Below, piece by piece: positions 10,218 through 19,089 of a stretch of DNA of 64,000 nucleotides; within the stretch, counting starts at the first letter, position 1; every line of letters starts with the position of its first letter. A model generated the notes under the pieces. It was given only the letters and a program-made list of their open reading frames with translations, was not told where the DNA came from and ran no database searches. The position numbers were made by a program, and so were the translations under genes. This DNA is from Asaia platycodi JCM 25414 (lineage in GTDB: Bacteria; Pseudomonadota; Alphaproteobacteria; Acetobacterales; Acetobacteraceae), in assembly GCF_000614545.1 (NCBI RefSeq), contig NZ_BAKW01000007.1:1-64000 (forward strand). Direction: 5' to 3'.

Positions 10218-10667
10218 CTCATCAATCTCCAGGGTTGATGATGGTTTGGTACTACCTAAGGTTGCTGTCGGCAAGAAAAATACTTTCTTTCTCCGAAAAC
10301 ATTTCTGCAACCTAGTAACGAGTTTTTAACGTTTGCGCCCTAGGATTTTCTTGTGATGTCTAAAGTTTCTTACAATAAAAATGCTGATGTTTTTGAAGTG
10401 TTAGTGCCTTTTTCTATAGTGATCTTCAGGTGGTCGAGACAAATCGTTGACGCTTATTAACGTGTCAAACCCTTGATTTGGCCTTACGGTGTCCAGTGGT
10501 GACATGCAATACTCGTTTAGGTTGTATTGCAATAGGGTTCTCATAAAACAAACCGCTGGTATGGAAAGAATTCAGCAAGGTTGCTTTGCTCAATTCGTAC
10601 GGATTACTGCGGCCCTCGACCTAGTGGACAATGTCTGATTTTGGATAGAGAACGGAGATCGAGCGCC
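10218..10667. other. AT-rich divergent intergenic region
   Basis: About 450 bp, clearly richer in A+T than its surroundings, separates the ctrA-like gene from a rightward unknown gene. It must hold promoters for both. I see isolated TTAA half sites near 10325 and 10457 but no TTAA-N7-TTAA CtrA box. The inverted repeat at 10505-10531 is listed separately. No gene is visible here. Confidence 0.6.
10505..10531. promoter_or_regulatory. 8-bp inverted repeat, possible operator
   Basis: TGCAATAC at 10505-10512 and GTATTGCA at 10524-10531 are perfect inverted copies separated by 11 nt, so half-site centres are about 19 bp apart (two helix turns). This geometry suits a dimeric regulator. The regulator is unknown. 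Confidence 0.4.
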
Positions 10668-11015
10668 GTGCGGATCAGGCAGAACACGAGAATAGAGAAA
10701 TGGCATGAGCTGCGTGATAGGGCTCAGGCGCTGATTGCCGTGTTGCGCCGTGAAACTGGCGCTCGATTGCTGAGGCGTAGCGCTGAAGCGAAAATTGTCT
10801 GCGCTGAGCGTGCGATACTAAGCTCAAATGACAGCGATACGGCTGTCGAGGGGTTCGTGAACTGGCTCCCTGAGGCCAGGGGGGCGATCGAAAAGGCGCG
10901 CAGCGCTGAGCGAGAGGTCGCGATCGACGTGGCTGTGGCTTATCATCTTTTCATGCAGGCCAAGGGTGGCCCGGCAGGCGCCGGAGAGCGTGGTGAGGAA
11001 TTGTCTTCACAATGA
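10668..11015 (+). CDS. Hypothetical helical charged protein divergent from ctrA
   Basis: The 115-residue product starts at GTG 10668 (MRIRQNTRIEKW) with GGAGA upstream. It is rich in Arg, Glu and Ala and looks all-helical, with no signal peptide or membrane segment. I do not recognise a family. It is placed head-to-head with the ctrA-like gene across the AT-rich region, so shared regulation is possible. The open frame continues upstream to about 10581, so the start is uncertain. Confidence 0.55.
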   Translation: MRIRQNTRIEKWHELRDRAQALIAVLRRETGARLLRRSAEAKIVCAERAILSSNDSDTAVEGFVNWLPEARGAIEKARSAEREVAIDVAVAYHLFMQAKGGPAGAGERGEELSSQ

Positions 11016-11075
11016 GGGGCATGCACCGTGTTCCAAGTCACCCGTCTGCTCCTCGGTCAGGTGCGAGGTGCCATG

Positions 11076-11492
11076 CTAGCAGTGGCGCTCCGCCTCGATC
11101 TCGCTCCAGGGGCGAGTGCCGATTATGACGCAGGCGACCGGATGAGTGTTGTCACGTACAAAAGAAAGAAATGTCTCTCCATCGTCTGAGAAAAGATCGG
11201 TCTGGACGCTCATCGTCGCGCTGACGGTGCCTGGCGTTTGCCTGGTCAGGGTGGCTGCGGCGTGGCTCATGAGGCGCCAGACGGCGCGCTCTGCTGCTTC
11301 TATGAGGCGTTCTGGAGCTGTTTCCTCCCGACCGAAGCGTCTGGTCAGGCAGTCCCAGTCCTGACGCGTAACAAAAGCCGGAATACCTCCTCCAGGCGTC
11401 TCCCGTTCAGCGCGGCAAAGAAGTCCTGCCTGGGCGAGTTCAAGAATATCGGTTGCTGGCAAGGTGGCAGGATTGAGAACGAACTCTTTCAT
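11076..11492 (-). CDS. Hypothetical protein, last gene of the M29 peptidase operon
   Basis: The product has 138 residues, starts MKEFVLNPATLPATD with GGGAG upstream, and has no signal peptide or membrane helix. The N-terminal part (residues about 15-55, with LAQAGLLCRAE) could be a small helical domain. I recognise no family. It follows the secreted protein at 11512 by 19 bp and probably shares its transcript. Confidence 0.65.
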   Translation of the reverse strand: MKEFVLNPATLPATDILELAQAGLLCRAERETPGGGIPAFVTRQDWDCLTRRFGREETAPERLIEAAERAVWRLMSHAAATLTRQTPGTVSATMSVQTDLFSDDGETFLSFVRDNTHPVACVIIGTRPWSEIEAERHC

Positions 11493-11511
11493 CGACAGAT
11501 TGGCTCCCGGC

Positions 11512-12015
11512 TCAGTTTTGTCCTGGCGGGGTGCCCATGGCCTGCATGAGGGCGGTCACCTGCTCGGGATGGGCGTGAAAGAGGGCTACATTGCTTGGAT
11601 TCGGCGCGGGCAAACCGGCCGGGAGCGCCTGTCCGTTTGTTGCTGCCAGTGTCATGCCGAATGCCGTCATGCCCATGGTAAAGCTTTCGGGCGTAAATCC
11701 ATGGGCGCTCAGGATCTCAGGCACGCGGGGTGTCGCCGCAATCTGACCGATCGTCTGCTGAAGCGAAAGCTGTGTCGAGTTGGGGGGGCGGATATTGGCA
11801 GCTTGAAGCGCCTGCAATGTTTCGGCGGCACGCGGCATGAAATCGGCTGGCAGCGGGTAGCGCAGCCCGGCCTCGATATCCTGCCTCATGGCGGGCGACA
11901 GGGCTTGCTGCTGCGACTGCGGTACAAACTCGGGAGCGGTCTGGGCGAAGGCCGGAGCGGCGAGCGCGCCACACAGGCATAGAGCAGACGCAGCTATAGT
12001 AACGAGTTTGTTCAT
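11512..12015 (-). CDS. Hypothetical secreted protein
   Basis: The start at 12015 (MNKLVTIAASALCL) overlaps the stop of the upstream aminopeptidase gene (TGATG), which fixes it. A Sec signal peptide with likely cleavage after APAFA-Q leaves a periplasmic protein of about 142 residues, mostly helical and rich in Pro, Ala and Gln. I recognise no enzyme motif. Position in an operon with an M29 aminopeptidase is the only functional hint. Confidence 0.75.
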   Translation of the reverse strand: MNKLVTIAASALCLCGALAAPAFAQTAPEFVPQSQQQALSPAMRQDIEAGLRYPLPADFMPRAAETLQALQAANIRPPNSTQLSLQQTIGQIAATPRVPEILSAHGFTPESFTMGMTAFGMTLAATNGQALPAGLPAPNPSNVALFHAHPEQVTALMQAMGTPPGQN

Positions 12016-13256
12016 CAGACCCATTCTCCCTTTCGCATCAGCGGCACGCGTTGACCGTCCTGATGAACGCCGTCGAGATCGACTTCGTTCGAGCCGATCA
12101 TCCAGTCGATATGAATCATGCTTGTATTGGCGCCGCGCGCTGCGAGTTCTTCTGGTGTCGCGCTCTCGGTGTCGAATAGACATTTTGTATAAGCCTGTCC
12201 GAGCGCAATGTGGCTCGAGGCATTCTCATCGAACAGCGTATTGCGAAACAGGATGCCCGTCTCGGAGATGGGCGAGGCATGAGGCACGAGTGCCACTTCA
12301 CCCAGGCGCGCTGCGCCGTCATCTGTTTCCAGAATGCGTTTCAGCGCGTCTTCGCCCTTGGATGCGTGAGCCTCGATAATACGCCCTTCGGCAAAGGTGA
12401 CGCGAATATCGTCGATGAGTGTGCCTTGGTGAAAGAGTGGCTTGGTGCTGGCAACATGACCGCTCACACGATGGCTGTGCGGAGTCGTAAAGACTTCTTC
12501 GGTCGGGATGTTCGGATTGCACTCGATGCCGTTCGTGGTGTGCTCTGCGCCGCCAGCCCAGGCATGGCCATCCGCAAGCCCTACCAGAAGATCCGTACCG
12601 GGCCCGCTGAAATGAAGGGAGTCGAAGCGGCGCTCGTTGAGCATCGCTGCCTTCGCACGAAGTGTTGCGTTGTGCTGCTTCCATGCGATGACGGGATCGG
12701 GCGTGTCGAGGCGTGATGAGGCGAAGATCGCATCCCAGAGTCGTGCCTGCGCCTGATCTGCGGGCAGATCATGGAAGACCTGCGCCGCCCAGTTTTCCGT
12801 CGCATAGGCCACGATGGTCCAGTTCGTGTCGAACCGGGTGATAATCTCCATCGCTTCGCGATTCGCGCGCGAGGCGGCACGACTGGCGCGTGAGACGCGT
12901 TTAGGGTCCTGACCGTTGAGCAGGGTAGGGTTTGCGCCGGTGATGGCGAGACGGGCCGCGCCCTCGCGATAGGCGCGGGCAATTCCGTCGGCCATCCAAG
13001 CCGCACTTGTATCGAGGCTTTCATCCGAGGCGAAGCGATAGCGGGCGAGAGTTGTCTCGTCGTCGCTATACTGCGTTGTGACGAGGCTTGCCCCGGCGCG
13101 ATAGGCATGTTCGGTCAGGCGCCGCACCAACGGCACGGCTTCGAGTGGTGCTGAAATGACCAGCTCTTGTCCGGGCTGCAGATTGAGGCCGATTCTGATC
13201 GCAACCTTGCCGAGTCTGTCGAGACGTTCGGCGAAGGGCAGGGTGGTTTCAGACAT
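12015..13256 (-). CDS. M29-family (thermophilic-type) metallo-aminopeptidase
   Basis: M29 enzymes (AmpS/PepS, aminopeptidase T) remove N-terminal residues from peptides using two metal ions. The 413 residues match the family in length and in the motifs NIPTEEVFTTPH, NTSMIHIDWMIGS and FDENASSHIALGQAY, which supply the Glu and His/Asp metal ligands. It has no signal peptide and is probably cytosolic. It leads a three-gene leftward set with the two unknown genes at 11512 and 11076. Confidence 0.92.
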   Translation of the reverse strand: MSETTLPFAERLDRLGKVAIRIGLNLQPGQELVISAPLEAVPLVRRLTEHAYRAGASLVTTQYSDDETTLARYRFASDESLDTSAAWMADGIARAYREGAARLAITGANPTLLNGQDPKRVSRASRAASRANREAMEIITRFDTNWTIVAYATENWAAQVFHDLPADQAQARLWDAIFASSRLDTPDPVIAWKQHNATLRAKAAMLNERRFDSLHFSGPGTDLLVGLADGHAWAGGAEHTTNGIECNPNIPTEEVFTTPHSHRVSGHVASTKPLFHQGTLIDDIRVTFAEGRIIEAHASKGEDALKRILETDDGAARLGEVALVPHASPISETGILFRNTLFDENASSHIALGQAYTKCLFDTESATPEELAARGANTSMIHIDWMIGSNEVDLDGVHQDGQRVPLMRKGEWV

Positions 13257-13315
13257 CAGTTTTCTCCTGGCGGGCTGTGCCCGTTCTGGCCCGATACGGG
13301 CGCCTGATCGATCGC

Positions 13316-13600
13316 TTATTCGCCGAATGTTTCGGCGTGATGCGCGCGGCGTGGGGCGCGACGCGGACGTTCCTGACGCGGCGTCTTGTCGCGGCTGACA
13401 GGTTTTTCGTCGCGCGGCGCCGTGCGGATTTCCACTTCCAGCTCACGAATGCGGCGCTGCACACTTTCCTTGAGAGAAGGAGAGGTATGCGGCTTCATTG
13501 TGGCCAGGGTTTCCTTGAGGTCGCGCAGTTGCTTCTGCTTTTCTGCCAGGTTGCGGCGGATCGGCTGATTATCGGAAAGCTGTCCCGTATAGGAGCGCAT
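13316..13600 (-). CDS. Hypothetical small coiled-coil protein
   Basis: The 94-residue product has a central helix rich in Lys, Glu and Leu (AEKQKQLRDLKETLA, then RRIRELEVEIR), predicted as a coiled coil, and a basic C-terminal tail with many Arg and Pro. I recognise no family. A competing rightward frame covers the same bases but has no recognisable protein character. Support comes only from the regular helical composition, so this is a moderate call. Confidence 0.5.
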   Translation of the reverse strand: MRSYTGQLSDNQPIRRNLAEKQKQLRDLKETLATMKPHTSPSLKESVQRRIRELEVEIRTAPRDEKPVSRDKTPRQERPRRAPRRAHHAETFGE

Positions 13601-13668
13601 GGTCGAGTCTCTTTATTCTGCTCCGGAGCATGCCAGAGTGTGTCGTTGCATAGAACCCGGCAGGCGCG

Positions 13669-13700
13669 GGGAAGCGCCCGGCCGGGTCCGGTTTCGGTGA
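13669..13700. terminator. GC-rich hairpin downstream of hisC
   Basis: ACCCGGC...GCCGGGT arms with an inner GGCGC/GCGCC pairing form an imperfect GC-rich stem between hisC and the small coiled-coil gene. There is no T-run on the hisC strand, so termination is uncertain. Confidence 0.35.
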
Positions 13701-13739
13701 TGTCAGAAGGGCAGGCGCGCGCCTGGTTTCAGCGCGACA

Positions 13740-14796
13740 TCAGACCCATGGAGGCAAGCGCTCGATCAGCCGGTCCATTTCCTCATCCGTGCCGATCGTG
13801 ATGCGAAGCCAGTCGCGGATACGAGGCGCACTGAGCTGTCGCACGATGATGTGGCGCTCCCGCAAGCTTGCCAGCAGGGCGCTGGCCTGACAGGCGGGGT
13901 GATGCACAAGAACAAAATTGGCACAGGATGGCAGAATGTCAAAGCCCAACCCGGCCATGCATTGCACAAAACGCCCGCGCGTCGCCATGACCTGACCAGT
14001 AGTATGCGCAAGCCAGTCGGCATCGGCAATGGCGGCAGCAGCCCCTGCCTGAGCAACGCGGCTGAGCGGGTATGAATTGAAGCTGTCTTTGACCCGAATG
14101 AGACCTTCGATCAGATCGGGATGGCCGATGGCGTAGCCGACCCGAAGTCCGGCCAGCGCACGCGACTTCGAGAGCGTTTGCACGACCAGAATATTATCGT
14201 GTTCTTCAGTCAGCCGGATGGCCGATTCAGCGCCGAAATCGACATAGGCCTCGTCGACGATGATCGTCCGGTCCGGCTGGAGGGTGGCCAGGCGTGACAG
14301 CGTTTCGAGCGGCAGGGCGTGGCCGGTATTGGCATTCGGATTGGCGATGGCGATTCCGCCGCAAGGGATCGTGTAGTCTTCGATGTCGATCTCGAAGCGC
14401 TCATTCAGCGGAATTTCACGATAGGGTTGGCCGAACAATCCGCAATAAACGGGATAAAAACCATAGCTCACATCCGCGAAAAGCATGGGCGCGTCGGGCG
14501 AGATGAGGGCACGAAAGGCGTGAGCCAGCACCTCGTCTGAGCCATTGCCGACAAAGACCCGCTCTTCGGTCGTGCCGTAGGTTGAGGCGATCACGCGTCT
14601 CAGGTCCCGTGCCGTCGGGTCGGGATAAAGGCGCAATGTGTCGTCGCAGGCTTTTTTTTATCGCTGCGAGGGCGCTCAGGCTGGGGCCGTAGGGAAGCTC
14701 GTTCGTGTTGAGCTTCAGAATATCGGTGAAATGCGGCTGTTCGCCCGGGATATAGGGATGCAGATCTGCAACGAGGGGATTCCAGAGGCGGCTCAT
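13740..14796 (-). CDS. hisC: Histidinol-phosphate aminotransferase HisC (one frameshift)
   Basis: HisC is the PLP-dependent enzyme making histidinol phosphate from imidazole-acetol phosphate. Motifs: [12 protein letters not shown] at the N-terminus, [37 protein letters not shown] and the PLP-lysine loop [17 protein letters not shown] run of eight T (14652-14659 on the plus strand) breaks the frame; one fewer base restores [15 protein letters not shown] and gives 351 residues, normal length. The start at 14796 overlaps the end of the ankyrin gene by 4 bp. Paralogues may also act on aromatic amino acids. Confidence 0.92.
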
Positions 14797-15329
14797 GAGA
14801 AATCTGCCGTATCAGAAGTGAAGAGATGTTTCTGGCCGTGGGTTTCGGCGATATCGCGAACGGAAAGCCCCTCGGCGTCTTGCTGATCCGGGTCTGCACC
14901 ATGAGACAGCAGAAGGCGTACCATGTCCTCACGGCCGAACATGACGGCAAACATCAGTGGTGTGCGCCCGAGATGGCTCGGAATATCGAGCTTCGCACCG
15001 GCGCTCACGAGAAGCTCGGCAACGGCCAAATGGCCCTTGAAGGCAACGCCGGAGAGGGCTGTCGCGCCCTTGGCGTCCTGTGTATTCGGGTCGGCACCAC
15101 GCTCCAGAAGCAGCGCGGTAGCGGGCAGGACACCGTTATAGGCGGCGACAATGAGCGCCGTATAGCCGCGGCTGTCCTGCGCATCGACCGCCATTCCGGC
15201 ATCCAGAAACTGGGTCAGCATATCGGTATCGCCGAGCCGCGCGGCATCAATGAAGAGCGCGGTTATCTGTTCGGGCGAAAAACTGCCTGCCGGCATCATC
15301 TCGGTCATGGAAGGGCCTGAAGCTGTCAT
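14793..15329 (-). CDS. Ankyrin-repeat protein
   Basis: 178 residues with about four ankyrin units: consensus pieces [50 protein letters not shown] and [16 protein letters not shown]. There is no signal peptide, so it probably acts as a cytosolic protein-binding adaptor. Its stop overlaps the hisC start, so the two are translationally coupled. The partner is unknown. A second ATG eight residues in (MTEMMPAG) may be the real start. Confidence 0.88.
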   Translation of the reverse strand: MTASGPSMTEMMPAGSFSPEQITALFIDAARLGDTDMLTQFLDAGMAVDAQDSRGYTALIVAAYNGVLPATALLLERGADPNTQDAKGATALSGVAFKGHLAVAELLVSAGAKLDIPSHLGRTPLMFAVMFGREDMVRLLLSHGADPDQQDAEGLSVRDIAETHGQKHLFTSDTADFS

Positions 15330-15417
15330 ATCGGGCCGAGAATAGCCGAGCGGCCCTTGATCAGGAAGCTCGGGAAATTCTTTTCTTCTGCCATCCCGGC
15401 AGCGTGTTTTCTGTCCG

Positions 15418-16427
15418 TCACGAAGCGCGCAGGCATTGCCCGCGCTCGGGCAGAACGAACCAGGAAGACTCTCTCTTCAGAGAGGCAAGGCAGCGTTTCA
15501 GCCGGCCTTCAGGTTCCCAATACCCCTCATCGGTGAGTCGGAACGTGCCGAAATGCATGGCAATTGCACGGCGGGCGTCCAGCAGCAAGGCAGCCTCCAC
15601 CGCCTGTTCGGGCGTCATGTGGACTGATTGCATGAGCGTTATGGCTCATAGGCGCCGATCGGCAGCAGGGCGAGGTCGGGGGCGCCCAGGCGCTGGTTTA
15701 TCTCGGTCCAGTGATGGCCGTGGGCCGTGTCTCCAGCAAAAATCAAGGATTGTTTCCCCGTATCGATATGGAAGCCGCACCAGAGCGCCCGATTCTGATC
15801 GAAAGGCGTGCGCGCCGAGCCGTGCAGCGCCGGAATTGCCGTGATTGTGATCGGGTCGAAACGAAGTGCTTGCCACCAGTCCAATGTGCCGACGGCGGAA
15901 AAAGGCAGGCCGCGCAGATGCCGCCGGTTGCCGATCGGAGCAATGCATAACGGGTGATCACGTCGGGCAAACCGCCTCAGTGTCGGGCGATCGAGGTGAT
16001 CGTAATGACAATGAGAGACGAGTATGATGTCGACTGCCGGAATGGCGTCGAAAGCCAGCCCCGGTGGCACGACCCGCTTCGGGCCGAAATGACGCAGAGG
16101 CGAACACCGTTCGGAGAGGATCGGGTCTGTCAGAATGGCAAGGGGGCGCTGTCCCTCACGACCGATACGGATCAGAAAATTCGAATGATTGATGAAGCTG
16201 ACCGAAATCTCTCCAGGCGCCAGCTGTGAGAGGGGGGCAGGGGCACAGGTTGGAATGTCGCTCGGCCATCCGGGCCGCAGGCTTCTCTGCCAGGAGAGGA
16301 TGGTGGCAAAATCCGGTTCGATCGACGGGCGGACCGGTGGGGCATTGAGCGGAGGGGAAAGGCGATAAGAAGCCGGGTTGTAAAAGCTCCGGCCGTCGCA
16401 ATGATCCGATTTCGGAAAAAGCTTCAT
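15418..16427 (-). CDS. Metallo-beta-lactamase-fold hydrolase, NAPE-PLD/RomA-like (one frameshift)
   Basis: The zinc motif HCHYDHLD and the downstream GDTAHG and LLPIGAYEP motifs place it with the NAPE-PLD-like lipid or lactone hydrolases. The N-terminus (MKLFPKSDHCDGRSFYNP) resembles the start of bacterial RomA-type members. One base is missing near 15643: the frame resumes ITLMQSVHMTPEQAVEAA and includes the late AMHFGTFRLTDE motif. The restored length is 336 residues. The substrate is unknown. No signal peptide is evident. Confidence 0.85.
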
Positions 16428-16814
16428 CGCGAATCCTGCAAATTTTCGTGTGGTCGAGCACTCGTGAAGAATTTGGCTCTAGCACAATGTGGGCAATGGG
16501 CGTCTTATGCGCAACGCAATGTATTGCCGGGCCGGTAGGTTTCAGTTTGGTGTCAATGCTGTCGGGATTTTGAGGCAATATGTGCGTCGCAGCGGAACAT
16601 CGCCATCACGCAGGCGTATGGTCAGGGTGTTCCGGTGATCTTCTCCCCGTGGCTGAGCCATGCGAGGTGAGAGCGGTCGCCATCTCTGCGTGGTCGCCTA
16701 TGCGAAAAGGATCCCTGGTGGGGTTGTCTCAGGCAGCAAACCGGTCTTGAACATTGATGTCTGTCCGGCGGATGGTTTTCCATCGCAGAGAGTTAATTCG
16801 GAGGTCGATTTTTG
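16428..16814. other. Divergent promoter region upstream of tkt
   Basis: This stretch of 387 bp lies between the leftward hydrolase and rightward tkt and must contain both promoters. I see no gene and no convincing sigma-70 boxes. A small GATGG-TTTT-CCATC hairpin lies near 16775-16788, and the tkt ribosome site GGAGG is at about 16800. Confidence 0.5.
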
Positions 16815-18933
16815 ATGCGTTCTTTAAGCAACCCGTCCGCGTTCGGCGCGGAAACAGGTGGAGCGGCCGGCGCCAATGTCTCTGACATCGCGCAGCTGAG
16901 CATCAACACTATCCGCACCTTGTCGATGGATGGTGTGGAAAAGGCCGATTCAGCCATCCGGGAACGGCGATGGCGCTGGCTCCTGTCATGTATACGCTCT
17001 GGCAGAATGACCTGAAATACGATCCGGCAGATCCGCTCTGGCCGGCACGCGATCGCTTTGTGCTGTCCGTCGGTCACGCCTCGATGCTGCTGTATTCGAC
17101 GATCTATCTCACCGGTATTCGCGATGTGGTGAAGGACAAGGTTCTCGACAGCCCGTCGCTGACCCTTGAGGACCTCAAGCAGTTCCGTCAGCTGAACTCC
17201 AAGACCCCGGGTCACCCGGAATACCGTCACACGGCAGGCATCGAGACCACGACCGGCCCGCTCGGCCAGGGCTGTGGCAACTCGGTCGGTATGGCGATGG
17301 CCGAGAAATATCTCGCAGCCCATTACAACCGCCCCGGCTATGACCTGTTCGATTACCACACCTATGTGTTCTGTGGTGACGGTGACATGATGGAAGGCGT
17401 TTCGTCCGAAGCCGCTTCCATGGCAGGTCATCTGGGTCTGGGCAACCTGATCTGGCTGTATGACTCGAACCAGATCTCGATCGAAGGCTCAACCAACCTT
17501 GCCTTCACCGAGAATGTTGCCGAGCGCTTCCACGCTTACAAATGGCATGTTGTCACCGTCAACGATGTCAACGACATTGCTGCGGTAAGCAAGGCGCTCG
17601 AAGAAGCCCGTTCGGTCAAGGACCGTCCGAGCCTGATCATCATGCACACGGTCATCGGTTTCGGTGCCCCGAAGAAGGCCGGTACGGCTTCGGCCCATGG
17701 TGAGCCTCTGGGCGAAGAAGAAATCGCCGGTGCCAAGAAGGCCTATCACTGGCCTTGGACCGATGCGTTCCATGTACCCGAAGGTGTTCTGGAGCATTTC
17801 CAGGAAGGTCTCGGCAAGCGCGGCGCAACGGCGCGTGCGGAATGGCATGCCCTGTTCGACCGCTATACGAGCGAATATCCGAAGGAAGCCGCAGAGCTGC
17901 GCGCCATCTTCGAACGTCGCCTGCCGGAAGGCTGGGACAAGGATATTCCGAAGTGGGATGCGGATGCCAAGGGCATTGCCTCGCGCGCAAGCTCGGGCAA
18001 GGTCATCAACGCCGTTGCCAAGAACGTCCCCTGGATGCTTGGCGGCTCTGCCGATCTTTCGCCTTCGACCAAGACCAACCTCACCTTTGACGGTGCAGGG
18101 TCGTTCCAGCCGCCGCAATGGGGTGGCACCTATGCCGGTCGCAATATCCATTTCGGTATTCGCGAACATGCAATGGGGTCGATCTGCAACGGTCTGGCGC
18201 TGGCTGGTCTGCATGCTTATGGCTCGGGCTTCCTAATCTTCTCTGATTACATGAAGGCTCCGATCCGTCTGTCGGCCCTCATGGAACTGCCGGTCACCTA
18301 CATCTTCACGCATGACTCCATTGGCGTCGGCGAAGATGGTCCGACCCATCAGCCGATCGAGCAGCTGGCTCAGCTGCGTGCAACGCCTGGTATCATGACC
18401 ATTCGTCCGGCTGACGCCAACGAAGTGTCTGAAGCTTGGCGCACCCTGATGCCGATGACGCACAAGCCTGCCGTGCTGATCCTGAGCCGTCAGAACCTGC
18501 CGACGCTGGATCGCAGCAAGTATGCCTGCGCCTCCAACCTCGCCAAGGGCGCCTATGTGCTGGCAAGCTGTGAAGGCAAGCCGGATGTCATCCTGATGGC
18601 ATCGGGTTCGGAAGTGTCTCTCGTGGTCGATGCTTATGAGAAGCTGACGGCAGAGGCATCAAGGCCCGCGTCGTGTCCTTCCCGTCCTTCGATCTCTTCG
18701 AGGAGCAGGATCAGTCCTATCGTGACAGCGTGCTGCCGCCGGAAGTCAAGGGACGTGTGGCAGTCGAGCAGGCTGCGGCTTTCGGCTGGGACCGTTACAC
18801 CGGCATCGGTGGTTCGATCATCGCGATGAACAGCTTTGGCGCCTCGGCTCCGCTCAAGTCGCTGCTCACCAAGTTCGGCTTTACGCCGGAAAAGGTGTAC
18901 GACGCCGCCCGCGAGCAGGCTGCCCGCAAATAA
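16815..18933 (+). CDS. tkt: Transketolase Tkt (two frameshifts)
   Basis: Transketolase is a ThDP-dependent enzyme moving two-carbon units in the non-oxidative pentose phosphate pathway. The ATG at 16815 follows GGAGGT. Motifs: HPGTAMALAPV, GPLGQG, the ThDP motif CGDGDMMEGVSSEAASMAG, FGIREHAMG, and THDSIGVGEDGPTHQP. Single bases are missing near 16951 and near 18655, after which the frame reads GIKARVVSFPSFDLFEEQD and ends AAREQAARK. The restored length is 706 residues. It opens the pentose phosphate cluster. Confidence 0.95.
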
Positions 18934-18978
18934 GACGACTACCGGGGCCTGACCGCTTCCTCGGCGGTCGGGTCTCTC

Positions 18979-19002
18979 GGGGCCACAGCGTGCTATGGCC
19001 CC
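18979..19002 (+). terminator. Hairpin between tkt and tal-pgi
   Basis: GGGGCCA (18979-18985) pairs with TGGCCCC (18996-19002) around a 10-nt loop. CCTCTCATG follows, with no T-run, so it may attenuate or process rather than terminate. Confidence 0.4.
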
Positions 19003-19089
19003 CTCTCATGAGGTCAGGGTCGGAAGGCCGACCTGAGCTGAGACGGGTGTCCACAGGGAGCCCGTCAGGTGGACAGACAGGAGTACGTC

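Noticed and set aside
10218-10667. CtrA binding box in its own promoter
   Set aside because: Only single TTAA half sites are present; the TTAA-N7-TTAA pattern is not found.
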